Positions 1 to 7,810 of a stretch of DNA of 64,000 nt are shown in pieces; position 1 is the first letter of the stretch, and every line of letters starts with the position of its first letter. The translations under genes and the position numbers were made by a program. Location of the stretch: NCBI GenBank assembly GCA_003210025.1, contig QCNW01000004.1, positions 62,001 through 126,000 of the forward strand, written 5' to 3'. The notes under the pieces were generated by a model that did no database searches, had not been told where the DNA came from, and worked only from the letters and a program-made list of their open reading frames with translations. This DNA comes from Pelagibacteraceae bacterium AG-426-M19. GTDB lineage: Bacteria > Pseudomonadota > Alphaproteobacteria > Pelagibacterales > Pelagibacteraceae.

Positions 1-137
1 ATATGGATCCATGGATTAGTGTCTTTACCACCAGCCTCAAGTAAAAGAACTTTAGTATCAGGGTTTGCTGTTAATCTATTAGCCAAGACACAGCCTGCGG
101 ATCCTGCACCAATAATTATGTAATCAAATTTATCCAT
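1..137 (-). CDS. GMC-family FAD oxidoreductase (choline/alcohol dehydrogenase-like), N-terminal fragment
   Basis: Reading the minus strand from the ATG at 137 gives about 45 codons that run off the left edge. The start is [20 protein letters not shown], the FAD-binding beta-alpha-beta motif GxGxxG of glucose-methanol-choline oxidoreductases, followed by a Leu-rich strand ending in LLLEAGG, also typical of the family. GMC enzymes oxidise alcohols such as choline to aldehydes with a flavin. The gene is divergent from the TRAP transporter operon, with 135 bases between the two starts, so it may act on the imported solute; this is inference. Only the nucleotide-binding end is visible, so the substrate cannot be judged. 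Confidence 0.88.
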   Translation of the reverse strand, partial: MDKFDYIIIGAGSAGCVLANRLTANPDTKVLLLEAGGKDTNPWIH

Positions 138-272
138 ATTTTTTATAAATAATCTTTAATGAATATTTAATGATTTTAAACATTTTTCTCATAAAAACGT
201 CGAAATGACACTTGTATGTGCCTTTGATTTTTGAGAGGATCTTCACATTATAAATAAAAAGAGAGGGATATA

Positions 273-1370
273 ATGAAAAAAATCGTTTCAGCGTTGTTTG
301 CTGCTTTCTTAGTATTTGGATTTATTTCAAATGCGAATGCTGCAAAAACGTTAAAGTGTCAGACGGTTATTAGCGCTAAAGGTGATGAAGCGGTAATGTT
401 AAAAGACTTTACTGACAACGTAACAAAACTAACAGGTGGATCTCTAAAATTTGAAATTATGCCAGCAGGAACAGTAGTTGGAGTTAAAGAAACTCTTGAT
501 GCTGTTGATAAAGGTTTGATTGATTGCGGATTTGCTTGGACTCACTATTGGTCTGGAGAACATCCAGCTGCTATGTTATTTGGTTCGCCAGTAGCAGGTG
601 GTGGTGTAGGAATTGATAACATCGCATTCTTATCATGGTTTTTATATGGTGGTGGAGAACAACTATATGACAGACTTTGGGGAGAAATGAAAAGAGACAT
701 TAAAGGTTTCATGCTTCAACCAGTTGGTCCAGAAGCTTTAGGATGGTTCCCGAGAAAAATCAAAGATATGGATGATTTCAGAACATTTAAGTTCAGAACT
801 CCTCCAGGAATTCCAGGTCAAACTTATAAAGACATTGGAATAGCTTCAGTTGCAATGGGTGGTGGAGATATTCTTCCAGCATTGGAAGCAGGAACTATTG
901 ATGCTGCTGAGTGGTGTTGTCCTCAACCAGATAAAGTGTTTGGTATACATAAAGTATTAAAACACTACTATCTACAAGGTTTACACCAAGTAGTCGTAAA
1001 TGCTGACTTTTACTTAAACAAAAGCACTTACGATAAGTTCACTGACCATGAGAAATTTTCAATGAAGATGGCTGCTGATGCATCGTTGATGAGAGCTTTA
1101 GCTTACAGAATCAACACTAATGGATTAGCACTTAAAGACTTAACTGAAAATCATGGTGTGATACTTGAAGATACACCAGCAGATTATTTCCCAGCTTATA
1201 TGGCCGCAGCGAAAGCAACTTTAGAGAAAAATGCAAAAGAAAACGCATTCTTTAAAGAAGTTTATGACTCAATGATAAGCTTTGCTAATACTGCTGTACC
1301 ATTCTGGTCTGGTGCACAAACATCGAATGCTAAGCTAGGAATGGCTTATGCTAATTCGTTGAAGAAATAA
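273..1370 (+). CDS. TRAP transporter substrate-binding protein, DctP family (TakP-like)
   Basis: This 365-residue exported protein has a clear signal peptide (MKK, hydrophobic core to about residue 17, cleavage after ANA near residue 23). It has the DctP fold signatures: a substrate-carboxylate arginine in FRTPPG at 174-179, the GGGDILPALEAGTIDAAEW stretch at 196-214, and Glu-Trp at 213-214, which resembles the keto-acid binder TakP and the so-called mannitol/chloroaromatic group. The protein would capture an organic acid in the periplasm for the DctQ and DctM proteins encoded next. Upstream at 259-268 is a purine-rich GAGAGGGA ribosome site. A strong hairpin follows the gene, consistent with higher expression of the binding protein than of the membrane subunits. 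The ligand cannot be read from sequence. Confidence 0.93.
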   Translation: MKKIVSALFAAFLVFGFISNANAAKTLKCQTVISAKGDEAVMLKDFTDNVTKLTGGSLKFEIMPAGTVVGVKETLDAVDKGLIDCGFAWTHYWSGEHPAAMLFGSPVAGGGVGIDNIAFLSWFLYGGGEQLYDRLWGEMKRDIKGFMLQPVGPEALGWFPRKIKDMDDFRTFKFRTPPGIPGQTYKDIGIASVAMGGGDILPALEAGTIDAAEWCCPQPDKVFGIHKVLKHYYLQGLHQVVVNADFYLNKSTYDKFTDHEKFSMKMAADASLMRALAYRINTNGLALKDLTENHGVILEDTPADYFPAYMAAAKATLEKNAKENAFFKEVYDSMISFANTAVPFWSGAQTSNAKLGMAYANSLKK

Positions 1371-1381
1371 ATAAAGTTATT

Positions 1382-1412
1382 AAGCGGGCTTTTATAAGCC
1401 CGCTTTTTTTTT
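1382..1412 (+). terminator. Hairpin with T-tract between TRAP binding protein and permease genes
   Basis: A perfect 10-base-pair stem, AAGCGGGCTT (1382-1391) against AAGCCCGCTT (1396-1405), with a TTAT loop is followed by an unbroken run of T to 1412. This is a textbook intrinsic terminator, yet the small permease gene starts 12 bases later in the same direction. It most likely terminates part of the transcripts and protects the 3' end of the binding-protein message. Confidence 0.9.
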
Positions 1413-1423
1413 CAAAAAATTAT

Positions 1424-2029
1424 ATGTCGGATAATCCAAAGTTAGATATTTCAGATGAAATGATAGCCGAAAGGCGATCAGGATCTGGAAAGATGCCTGA
1501 TGATATGCCAACTTGGATGGCTAAAACTATAGTTAACATAGATAGATTTAGTAAATTAATAGGAAACATAGTTTGTTGGATTACAATCCCACTAATGCTT
1601 GGGATGGTTTATGAGGTTTTAGCAAGAAAATTATTTTTAGCTCCTACAATCTGGGCTTATGATATGAGCAGATTTTTTTATGGAGCATTGTTTATGTTAG
1701 GAGCAGGATATGCTCTTTCAAAAGGTGTTCATATTAGAGCAGATTTTTTATATAGAAATTTTAAAGTTAAAACTCAAGGCAGAATAGATTTTTGGCTTTA
1801 CTTATTATTTTATTTTCCAGGATTAATAGTCTTTTTGTATATGACAACAGGCTTTGTTCAAGAAAGCATAATGAGAAACGAAAGAGGGATGGATACAACA
1901 TGGATGCCATATATGTGGCCGATAAAATCTTGTCTATGGATTGGAATTGTTTTCCTTCTAATTCAAGGTGTTTCAGAACTTTTTAAAAGTTATTACGCAG
2001 CCGTCAAAGGTAAATGGCCAGGTAGTTAA
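1424..2029 (+). CDS. TRAP transporter small permease, DctQ family
   Basis: This 201-residue protein has a polar N-terminal stretch of about 45 residues and then four hydrophobic segments, as in DctQ subunits. Internal landmarks are the conserved small-permease pattern around EVLARKLFLAPTIWAYDMSR and the GYALSKGVHIRADFLY segment (the family's G-x-H-V/I-R-V/A-D motif). It pairs with DctM to form the membrane complex for sodium-driven uptake of the ligand delivered by the binding protein. The TAA stop shares its last base with the ATG of the large subunit gene, so the two are translationally coupled. The N-terminal extension is somewhat longer than in many DctQ proteins. Confidence 0.92.
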   Translation: MSDNPKLDISDEMIAERRSGSGKMPDDMPTWMAKTIVNIDRFSKLIGNIVCWITIPLMLGMVYEVLARKLFLAPTIWAYDMSRFFYGALFMLGAGYALSKGVHIRADFLYRNFKVKTQGRIDFWLYLLFYFPGLIVFLYMTTGFVQESIMRNERGMDTTWMPYMWPIKSCLWIGIVFLLIQGVSELFKSYYAAVKGKWPGS

Positions 2030-3366
2030 TGCTTTCACATTTAATAGACCCAGCAATTTTAGGTTTCATACTTATTGGTGTGATGTTGTTTGCAATATTT
2101 ATAGGATTTCCAATTTCATTTACTCTTATTTTTTTAGGATTTGTTTTTGGATACTTAGGTTTTGGAAAATTAGTTTTCTATTTAATGACACTCCAATTTT
2201 CAATGGTGATGACCGAACAAACTCTCGCCGCCGTCCCCTTATTTGTATTTATGGGAATAATGATGGAACAAGCAGGTTTAATGGAGAGATTATTCTCAGC
2301 TTTCCAAATGATGTTGGCAAGAGTTAGAGGCTCTTTATATTATGCAGTTTTATTTGTTTCAGTAATATTCGCAGCTGCAACTGGAATTGTGGGTGCATCA
2401 GTTACAATTCTTGGAATTATGGCTGCAAAATCAATGAACAGGTCTAATTATGATGTAAAATTAGCTGCTGGTACAATTACTGCTGGAGGAACTCTAGGTA
2501 TTTTAATTCCTCCAAGTATTATGCTTGTAGTTATGGGTCCAATTATGGAAATTCCTGTAACTGATTTATTTGCTGCAGCAATTGTTCCAGGAATTTTGTT
2601 AGCATGCCTATATGCAGCATACACTACATTCAGATGTATGATGAACCCGAAATTAGGCCCACCTATACCAGAGGAATTAAGAACAACAGATTTAAAAAAA
2701 TTATGGCTAGAATTTTTCTTAGGATTAGTTCCACCTGCTGCTTTAGTATTTGCTGCATTAGGTAGTATTTTATTTGGTTTTGCTACCCCAACAGAAGCTG
2801 CAGGATGTGGTGCAGGTGGTGCATTATTGCTTTCATTAGCTTACAAAAAATTAACATTAAAAAAATTACAAGATGCTTTAGTTAAAACTTTAGAAATTTC
2901 TGCATTAATTATGGTTTTAGTAGCTGCTTCTAATTTCTTTGGAGCAGTATTTGCAAGATTAGGAACTCCAATGGTTTTAACAGATTTTCTTTTATCTCTC
3001 GAGATGAACAAATATTTAATTTTAGGAATAATCATGATTATGATTTTTCTTTTAGGATGGCCTTTAGAGTGGGTACCTATTGTTATGATAGTTGTTCCTA
3101 TTATTTTACCATTAGTTGAAGCATTAGGATTTAATTTAACTTGGTTTGCAATTCTTGTTGCTGTTAATTTGCAAACCGCCTGGCTCTCACCCCCCGTAGC
3201 GTTATCAGCTTATTTTTTAAAAGGTGTAGTTCCAAGTTGGGATTTAAAAGATATTTATCTTGGAATGATGCAGTTCATGGTATTACAGATAATTGGATTA
3301 ATTATAATCATAGCGTATCCAAAAATAGTACTATGGTTGCCAACTCTCTTATATGGACAGCAGTAA
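2029..3366 (+). CDS. TRAP transporter large permease, DctM family
   Basis: This 445-residue polytopic membrane protein has roughly 12 hydrophobic segments. It carries DctM hallmarks: AAVPLFVFMGIMMEQAGL near residues 67-84, ATGIVGASVTILGIMAA, the helical-hairpin sequence GGTLGILIPPSIMLVVMG, and FATPTEAAGCGAGGALL. The family (IT superfamily) carries substrate through an elevator mechanism driven by sodium. It overlaps the small permease gene by one base and is followed 22 bases later by the NCS1 permease gene, so all may be one transcript. Together with the TakP-like binding protein it suggests organic-acid import. Confidence 0.95.
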   Translation: MLSHLIDPAILGFILIGVMLFAIFIGFPISFTLIFLGFVFGYLGFGKLVFYLMTLQFSMVMTEQTLAAVPLFVFMGIMMEQAGLMERLFSAFQMMLARVRGSLYYAVLFVSVIFAAATGIVGASVTILGIMAAKSMNRSNYDVKLAAGTITAGGTLGILIPPSIMLVVMGPIMEIPVTDLFAAAIVPGILLACLYAAYTTFRCMMNPKLGPPIPEELRTTDLKKLWLEFFLGLVPPAALVFAALGSILFGFATPTEAAGCGAGGALLLSLAYKKLTLKKLQDALVKTLEISALIMVLVAASNFFGAVFARLGTPMVLTDFLLSLEMNKYLILGIIMIMIFLLGWPLEWVPIVMIVVPIILPLVEALGFNLTWFAILVAVNLQTAWLSPPVALSAYFLKGVVPSWDLKDIYLGMMQFMVLQIIGLIIIIAYPKIVLWLPTLLYGQQ

Positions 3367-3388
3367 ATAATTGATTAATATCATTTAA

Positions 3389-4843
3389 GTGAATCAAAGC
3401 AAAAAATTTCAATTAAGGAATTGGGAACTAGTTTCAATAAATCCAAATAATCGAGACTGGAGTTGGAAAAATTACTTTAACTTTTGGGCTATAAATATTC
3501 AAACAATTGTTGGGTTCTCTTTAATATCAGCTTTATATTTATTCTATGATCTAAATTTTTTTGTTGTCTTAACAGGATCATTGCTAGCTGGATTATTAGT
3601 ATTCTTTTTTGCTAATATAATTGGAAAAATTTCTCAAAGTAGCGGATTAAGTTTTCCAACAATTCTCAGACTTTCAATGGGTTTTACTGGTGCCAGATAT
3701 GTAGGAATGATCAGGGGGTTAGTTGGTTTATTCATGTTTGGTGTACAAACATTCTTTATATCTAAGTCACTAGGTTACATTGCTAGGATCATAATATTTA
3801 AAATAGACAATCAACTCTTACAGAATGAAATATTTTTATTATTCTTTTTTGGCTTGAATTTAATTGATTGGGTTTGTTTATTTTTAACTTTAATATTTCA
3901 ATACATCCTTTTTACAAAAGGACAGAATTTTCTAAAATCATTTATTAATTTTTCAGGTCTTTCAATATATTTAGGACTATCTGTACTACTAATTGTTATT
4001 TTATCTGAGTATTACAATGAACTCCTAAATGGAATAAAACTAAGCTTAGTCTTTAGCAATTTTGCAATTCAGTCAAATATTGCTCCAATAATTTCAATCA
4101 CAGGAACTTTATTTGCTTATTTTGCTATAGTTCTCCTCACATTTGGTGATTTTTCTAGATACTCAATGAATTATAAAGAGATGACCAAAGGAAACTTAAG
4201 TATAATATTAAATTTAATATTCTTTTCTTTTTTCTCTGTTTTGATCACTTTAGGTTCAGATATTATTCTCACCAGTAAAGGATTAAACGCTTCAAGTCTA
4301 CTTACAAATCCAAATGACATTGTCGGTAAATTTAATAATAATTTTTTAACTTTCTTTTGTTTGATATTTATTATTATCTCTTCGTTATCAACTAATTTGA
4401 TAGCAAATTATATTCCTTCGCAAAATACATTGATAAATTTTTTCCCGAACTCTTTAACGTTAAAAAAAACAGGAATTGTAATATCAATTATTGGATTAAT
4501 TATATCAACATTTTGGCTTTCAATTTTTAGTAAAGCTAATGTATTGATATTTGTTGAAGCTGTAGCTACGACTTTTGGCCCAATTTTTGGAGTATTGGTT
4601 GCAGATTATTATTTGTTTAAAAAACAACAAATTAATCACAAAGAGCTTTTTTATCCTAAAGAACATACAGAATATATTTACAGTAACGGTTGGAACCTCA
4701 AAGCATTGTATGCTCTTTTAATTGGATCAATATTTTCTTTATCATCTCTGCTAAATGAAAATTTAATACAATATCAATCTTTTGGATGGATTATTGGAGC
4801 ATTCGCATCTTATTTAGTATATTATTTATTGAATAATAAATAA
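3389..4843 (+). CDS. NCS1-family nucleobase/hydantoin:cation symporter-like permease
   Basis: This 484-residue membrane protein has about 12 hydrophobic segments. The N-terminus (RNWELVSINPNNRDWSWKNY followed by a first helix) and the LSFPTILRLSMGFTGARYVGMIRG stretch match the NCS1 pattern in which a Pro-rich loop and the Arg-x-Ser/Phe-Gly-x-x-Gly motif precede helix 3. NCS1 carriers take up cytosine, uracil, allantoin, hydantoins, thiamine or pyridoxine with a cation. The start is GTG at 3389, with no better ATG nearby. It sits between the TRAP genes and a zinc dehydrogenase. The substrate is unknown; a nucleobase derivative is only the family prior. Confidence 0.83.
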   Translation: MNQSKKFQLRNWELVSINPNNRDWSWKNYFNFWAINIQTIVGFSLISALYLFYDLNFFVVLTGSLLAGLLVFFFANIIGKISQSSGLSFPTILRLSMGFTGARYVGMIRGLVGLFMFGVQTFFISKSLGYIARIIIFKIDNQLLQNEIFLLFFFGLNLIDWVCLFLTLIFQYILFTKGQNFLKSFINFSGLSIYLGLSVLLIVILSEYYNELLNGIKLSLVFSNFAIQSNIAPIISITGTLFAYFAIVLLTFGDFSRYSMNYKEMTKGNLSIILNLIFFSFFSVLITLGSDIILTSKGLNASSLLTNPNDIVGKFNNNFLTFFCLIFIIISSLSTNLIANYIPSQNTLINFFPNSLTLKKTGIVISIIGLIISTFWLSIFSKANVLIFVEAVATTFGPIFGVLVADYYLFKKQQINHKELFYPKEHTEYIYSNGWNLKALYALLIGSIFSLSSLLNENLIQYQSFGWIIGAFASYLVYYLLNNK

Positions 4844-4845
4844 TA

Positions 4846-5850
4846 ATGAAAGCGCTTGTCTACACTGGTGTTGAGGAGATGGAATTTAGAGAGGAAAAAG
4901 AACCTTCTGAAAAACCTGGAGAAAGTATTCTTAAAGTTCATGCATCAGGTATCTGTGGCTCAGATATGCATGCCTACCACGGAAAAGACGAGAGAAGAAT
5001 CCCCCCGTTAATTTTAGGACATGAAGTTAGTGGTCAAATAATTAACGGTAAGCTTAAAGATCAAATTTCAGTTCTTAATCCATTAATAACTTGTAGAAAT
5101 TGTGAATACTGCAAGAGTGGAAGAGAACATTTATGTCCAGATAGAGTTCTTTTAGGAATGAATAGACCTTATGAAAGACAAGGTGCGTTTGCTGAACTTA
5201 TTACAGTTCCAGATCACAATATTTTCAAAGTTCCTGAAAAGCTTGATGTAAAAGAGGCTGCAGTTGCAGAACCAACAGCAGTTTCTTATCATGCAGTATT
5301 ATTAGCAGTAGATGCATCAAAAAAACCATTAAATGAATGTAGAACGCTTGTTCAGGGTGGTGGAGCAATTGGGCTATTATGTGCATTAATTTTATCCAAG
5401 ATCCAAGGAAATACAAATTTAACTATTTCTGATCCAAATCAAAAAAGACTTAATGCATGTTCAAAATATGTAGATGCAAAAACAGTGTCACCAGATCATA
5501 AAGATATTAAAGAGAGCAGCTTTGATTTAGTTTTTGATACTGTTGGACTCGAAGTTTCACGACAACAGGCAATCAGTGTAGTAAAACCAGGAGGAATAAT
5601 AGTTCATATCGGATTAACCCAGCCTGCTGGATCTTTTAATTTTAGGAAAGCAACCCTTCAAGAAGTTACTTTTATTGGAACTTACTGTTACACAAACAAA
5701 GAATTTGGTGAAACTATTGATATTTTAACTAATAACAAGCTAGGCAAGATAGAATGGATTGAGTACAGAAATCTTAAAGATGGTTGGGGAGCTTTTAAAG
5801 AAATTCATGATGGAACCTGTTCGGCACCTAAGATAGTGCTTCTGCCTTAA
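4846..5850 (+). CDS. Zinc-dependent medium-chain alcohol/polyol dehydrogenase (MDR superfamily)
   Basis: This 334-residue cytosolic enzyme has catalytic zinc ligands in ICGSD (Cys37) and GHE (His59, Glu60), a structural zinc lobe with four cysteines at 83, 86, 89 and 97, and a Rossmann motif GGGAIG at 171-176. The layout matches the threonine/sorbitol/galactitol dehydrogenase branch of MDR enzymes, which oxidise a secondary alcohol with NAD(P). It begins two bases after the NCS1 permease stop and ends the operon, with a weak terminator at 5865-5887. An imported alcohol or amino alcohol is a reasonable guess for the substrate, but nothing in the sequence fixes it. Confidence 0.9.
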   Translation: MKALVYTGVEEMEFREEKEPSEKPGESILKVHASGICGSDMHAYHGKDERRIPPLILGHEVSGQIINGKLKDQISVLNPLITCRNCEYCKSGREHLCPDRVLLGMNRPYERQGAFAELITVPDHNIFKVPEKLDVKEAAVAEPTAVSYHAVLLAVDASKKPLNECRTLVQGGGAIGLLCALILSKIQGNTNLTISDPNQKRLNACSKYVDAKTVSPDHKDIKESSFDLVFDTVGLEVSRQQAISVVKPGGIIVHIGLTQPAGSFNFRKATLQEVTFIGTYCYTNKEFGETIDILTNNKLGKIEWIEYRNLKDGWGAFKEIHDGTCSAPKIVLLP

Positions 5851-5978
5851 ATTCTTGGTTTTTTAAGAGGTATTAATACCTTTTTTTCTCCGATTTTTTC
5901 TGAATTTTTTGAAATTACAGGTGCAGTTATAATTATAGACCAATAAATCATCAAACCAAAAAGAACTGTTAATTTCAT
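5847..5978 (-). CDS. Short membrane peptide, 43 residues, unknown function
   Basis: On the minus strand an ATG at 5978 opens 43 codons ending in TAA at 5847. The product begins MKLTVLFGLMIYWSIIITAP, a single strongly hydrophobic segment with a Lys at residue 2, and ends in a basic tail rich in Lys (KKVLIPLKKPRI). That is a plausible single-pass membrane peptide or an uncleaved signal anchor. A TTGACA-like -35 hexamer lies upstream on this strand at 6024-6029. The stop overlaps the convergent dehydrogenase gene by four bases. No family is recognised. The hydrophobic-then-basic layout and the tight convergent fit argue that it is real, but its small size keeps confidence moderate. Confidence 0.5.
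   Translation of the reverse strand: MKLTVLFGLMIYWSIIITAPVISKNSEKIGEKKVLIPLKKPRI
5865..5887 (+). terminator. Weak intrinsic terminator after the TRAP-NCS1-dehydrogenase operon
   Basis: The stem AAGAGGTA (5865-5872), loop TTAA and TACCTTTT (5877-5884) form about eight pairs including one G-T, and the T-tract continues to 5887. It stands 14 bases past the dehydrogenase stop. The same bases code, on the minus strand, for the end of the 43-residue peptide, so the terminator and that gene share sequence. Confidence 0.55.
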
Positions 5979-6073
5979 ATCATCTAAATAGAGAACAATA
6001 ATGAATTATGCATGTTTAAATAATGTCAAAATTTTGAATTTGAAAATTATTTTATCTTTTATATAGAGAGGAC

Positions 6074-6727
6074 ATGTTTAGATTTTTATTTAAATTAATT
6101 TTAGTTACTGCATTGTTACAAACAATATTGTATGCCGAGGAAGTAAAAGTATTTGAGTTTACAGACAAAGAACTATCAGAATTGACAGTTAGAAAAGTAA
6201 GAGGGGCAGATAATAAGACTACATATTCAGTTGGATCTAATGAGAATGGTAATTACTTAAAAGCTATTGCTGATAATGCTGCTTCTGGCCTCGGCAAGGA
6301 GATTAAAATTGATTTAAATAAAACCCCTTTCATAAATATTACCTGGAAAATTGAGAAAGATATACCAGGGATAGATGAGACAGCTAAAAAGGGTCATGAC
6401 TTTGCAGGAAGAGTGTTCGTCATTAAAAAAACTGGGGCAACACCTTTATCCAATAGAGCAATAAATTATGTTTTTTCAAGCAATCAAGAAGTTGGAAGCA
6501 ACTTTCCAAGCCCATATACTAAAAAGTCCATAGATAATGTACTTGCTACTACCAAAACAAATTTAAATGAATGGGTAACTGTTAAAGCAAACGTTAAAGA
6601 AGATTTCAAGAAATTCCATAATTTAGATGTTAATGAGCTAGATGGTATAGCGATCATGTCAGATACAGATAATTCAAAGAAAAAATCAATTACTTACTAT
6701 CAAAATATCTATTTTTCTTCTCAATAA
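6074..6727 (+). CDS. Exported DUF3047 family protein
   Basis: This 217-residue protein has a signal peptide (basic start, hydrophobic core, likely cleavage after LYA near residue 21). The body matches the DUF3047 pattern: a TWKI strand in place of the family's Trp-rich strand, HDFAGRVFVI, AINYVFSSNQ, a NEWVTVKANVKEDFKKF segment and the diagnostic ending IAIMSDTDNSKKK followed by a beta strand with aromatic residues. The family is widespread in Proteobacteria, is probably a secreted beta-sandwich fold, and has no established function. It stands alone with its own upstream region of about 95 bases that it may share with the divergent 43-residue gene. Confidence 0.85.
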   Translation: MFRFLFKLILVTALLQTILYAEEVKVFEFTDKELSELTVRKVRGADNKTTYSVGSNENGNYLKAIADNAASGLGKEIKIDLNKTPFINITWKIEKDIPGIDETAKKGHDFAGRVFVIKKTGATPLSNRAINYVFSSNQEVGSNFPSPYTKKSIDNVLATTKTNLNEWVTVKANVKEDFKKFHNLDVNELDGIAIMSDTDNSKKKSITYYQNIYFSSQ

Positions 6728-6746
6728 ATTTTATTAATATCAATTG

Positions 6747-7139
6747 ATGAAAGTATTTAAGTATAATTTAAAAGTATACTATGAGGATACTGATTTTGGT
6801 GGAATAGTTTACCACGCAAATTATTTAAAGTACTTTGAAAGAGCAAGATCTGAGCTTATTTATTCCTTGGGATATTCAAATAAAAAGTTATTAGATAAAT
6901 ATAATGTTTTAATAGCTGTTAAAACTTGCAACGTAGATTTTAAAAAACCAGCAAAATTTGAGGATAAAATTACCGTTTTCACAAAAGTTAAATCTAATAC
7001 TTTAACTACTATTACAATGTCACAAGTAATTAAAAGAAAATCAGATATTTTATGTGATGCAGAGATTAAATTAGTATCTCTAAATAATTTGGGAAAACCA
7101 GTAAAACTTCCAAAAGTATTTATTAACAAATTAAACTAG
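6747..7139 (+). CDS. ybgC: YbgC-type acyl-CoA thioesterase (hotdog fold)
   Basis: This protein of about 130 residues has the 4-hydroxybenzoyl-CoA thioesterase signature YYEDTDFGGIVYHANYLKYF, including the catalytic Asp16 and the following His23, and a length typical of YbgC. The enzyme hydrolyses short acyl-CoA or acyl-ACP thioesters in the cytosol and is normally encoded at the start of tol-pal clusters. Here it stands apart from tol genes. ATG at 6747 is preferred over an in-frame TTG one codon earlier. The 3' end overlaps the convergent uracil-DNA glycosylase gene by nine bases. Confidence 0.9.
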   Translation: MKVFKYNLKVYYEDTDFGGIVYHANYLKYFERARSELIYSLGYSNKKLLDKYNVLIAVKTCNVDFKKPAKFEDKITVFTKVKSNTLTTITMSQVIKRKSDILCDAEIKLVSLNNLGKPVKLPKVFINKLN

Positions 7140-7805
7140 TTCTTTTACTTTTTTAAATAGTTTAGTCATTTGTTTTTCATTAATTCGTCCGGTATTTACA
7201 TTTCTTGGACTTGGATGATAACACCCCATTAACAACACATTGTTAGGTAATTTAAAATATGTTCCATGACTAAATTTTACTCTCTCAGTGTAATCAAAAT
7301 TTTCTCTATAAAATTTTACACAAGTATCAAACGCAATTTTCCCTAAAGCCACAATAATTTTTAGATTTTTAAGTATTTCAAATTCAGATTTAAAATAACC
7401 AAAGCAATTTTTTAACTCTTCATTTAATGGTTTATCTCCTGGAGGAACGCACTTTAGAGCTGGTGTTATAAAGGTATTTTTTATTTTTAATCCATCATTT
7501 ATATGATCTGAATTACTTTGATTGGCAATTTTTACATTGTGTAAACATTTATATAAAAAATCTGAGGATTTATCGCCTGTAAATACTCTGCCTGTTCTTG
7601 TTCCACCATGAGCAGCTGGTGCTAGACCAACAATCATTATTTTTCCATTTATATCTCCAAAACCTGTAACTGGTTTTCCCCAATAAGTTTGGTCCATATA
7701 TTGTTTTCTTTTTTCCGTAGATATTTTTTTTCTAAACCTCACAAGTCTAGGGCATTTATTACATTTAATTATTGTTTTTTTTAATTTTTCAAATTTAACG
7801 GTCAT
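7131..7805 (-). CDS. Uracil-DNA glycosylase, family 5 (UDGb type)
   Basis: Counting from the ATG at 7805 the product has 224 residues. Four cysteines at 15, 18, 119 and 134 fit the iron-sulfur ligands of family 4/5 glycosylases. Motif A is GLAPAAHGGTRTGRVFTGD (60-78), with Ala in place of the usual polar Asp/Asn, and motif B is HPSPRN (197-202); both identify family 5. The enzyme would remove uracil and other deaminated bases from DNA. An in-frame ATG at 7838 would overlap the upstream glpD-like gene by 28 bases, so I prefer 7805, which lies five bases past that stop. The pairing with a GlpD-like gene looks like operon economy rather than shared function. Confidence 0.9.
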   Translation of the reverse strand: MTVKFEKLKKTIIKCNKCPRLVRFRKKISTEKRKQYMDQTYWGKPVTGFGDINGKIMIVGLAPAAHGGTRTGRVFTGDKSSDFLYKCLHNVKIANQSNSDHINDGLKIKNTFITPALKCVPPGDKPLNEELKNCFGYFKSEFEILKNLKIIVALGKIAFDTCVKFYRENFDYTERVKFSHGTYFKLPNNVLLMGCYHPSPRNVNTGRINEKQMTKLFKKVKELV

Positions 7806-7810
7806 TAAGT

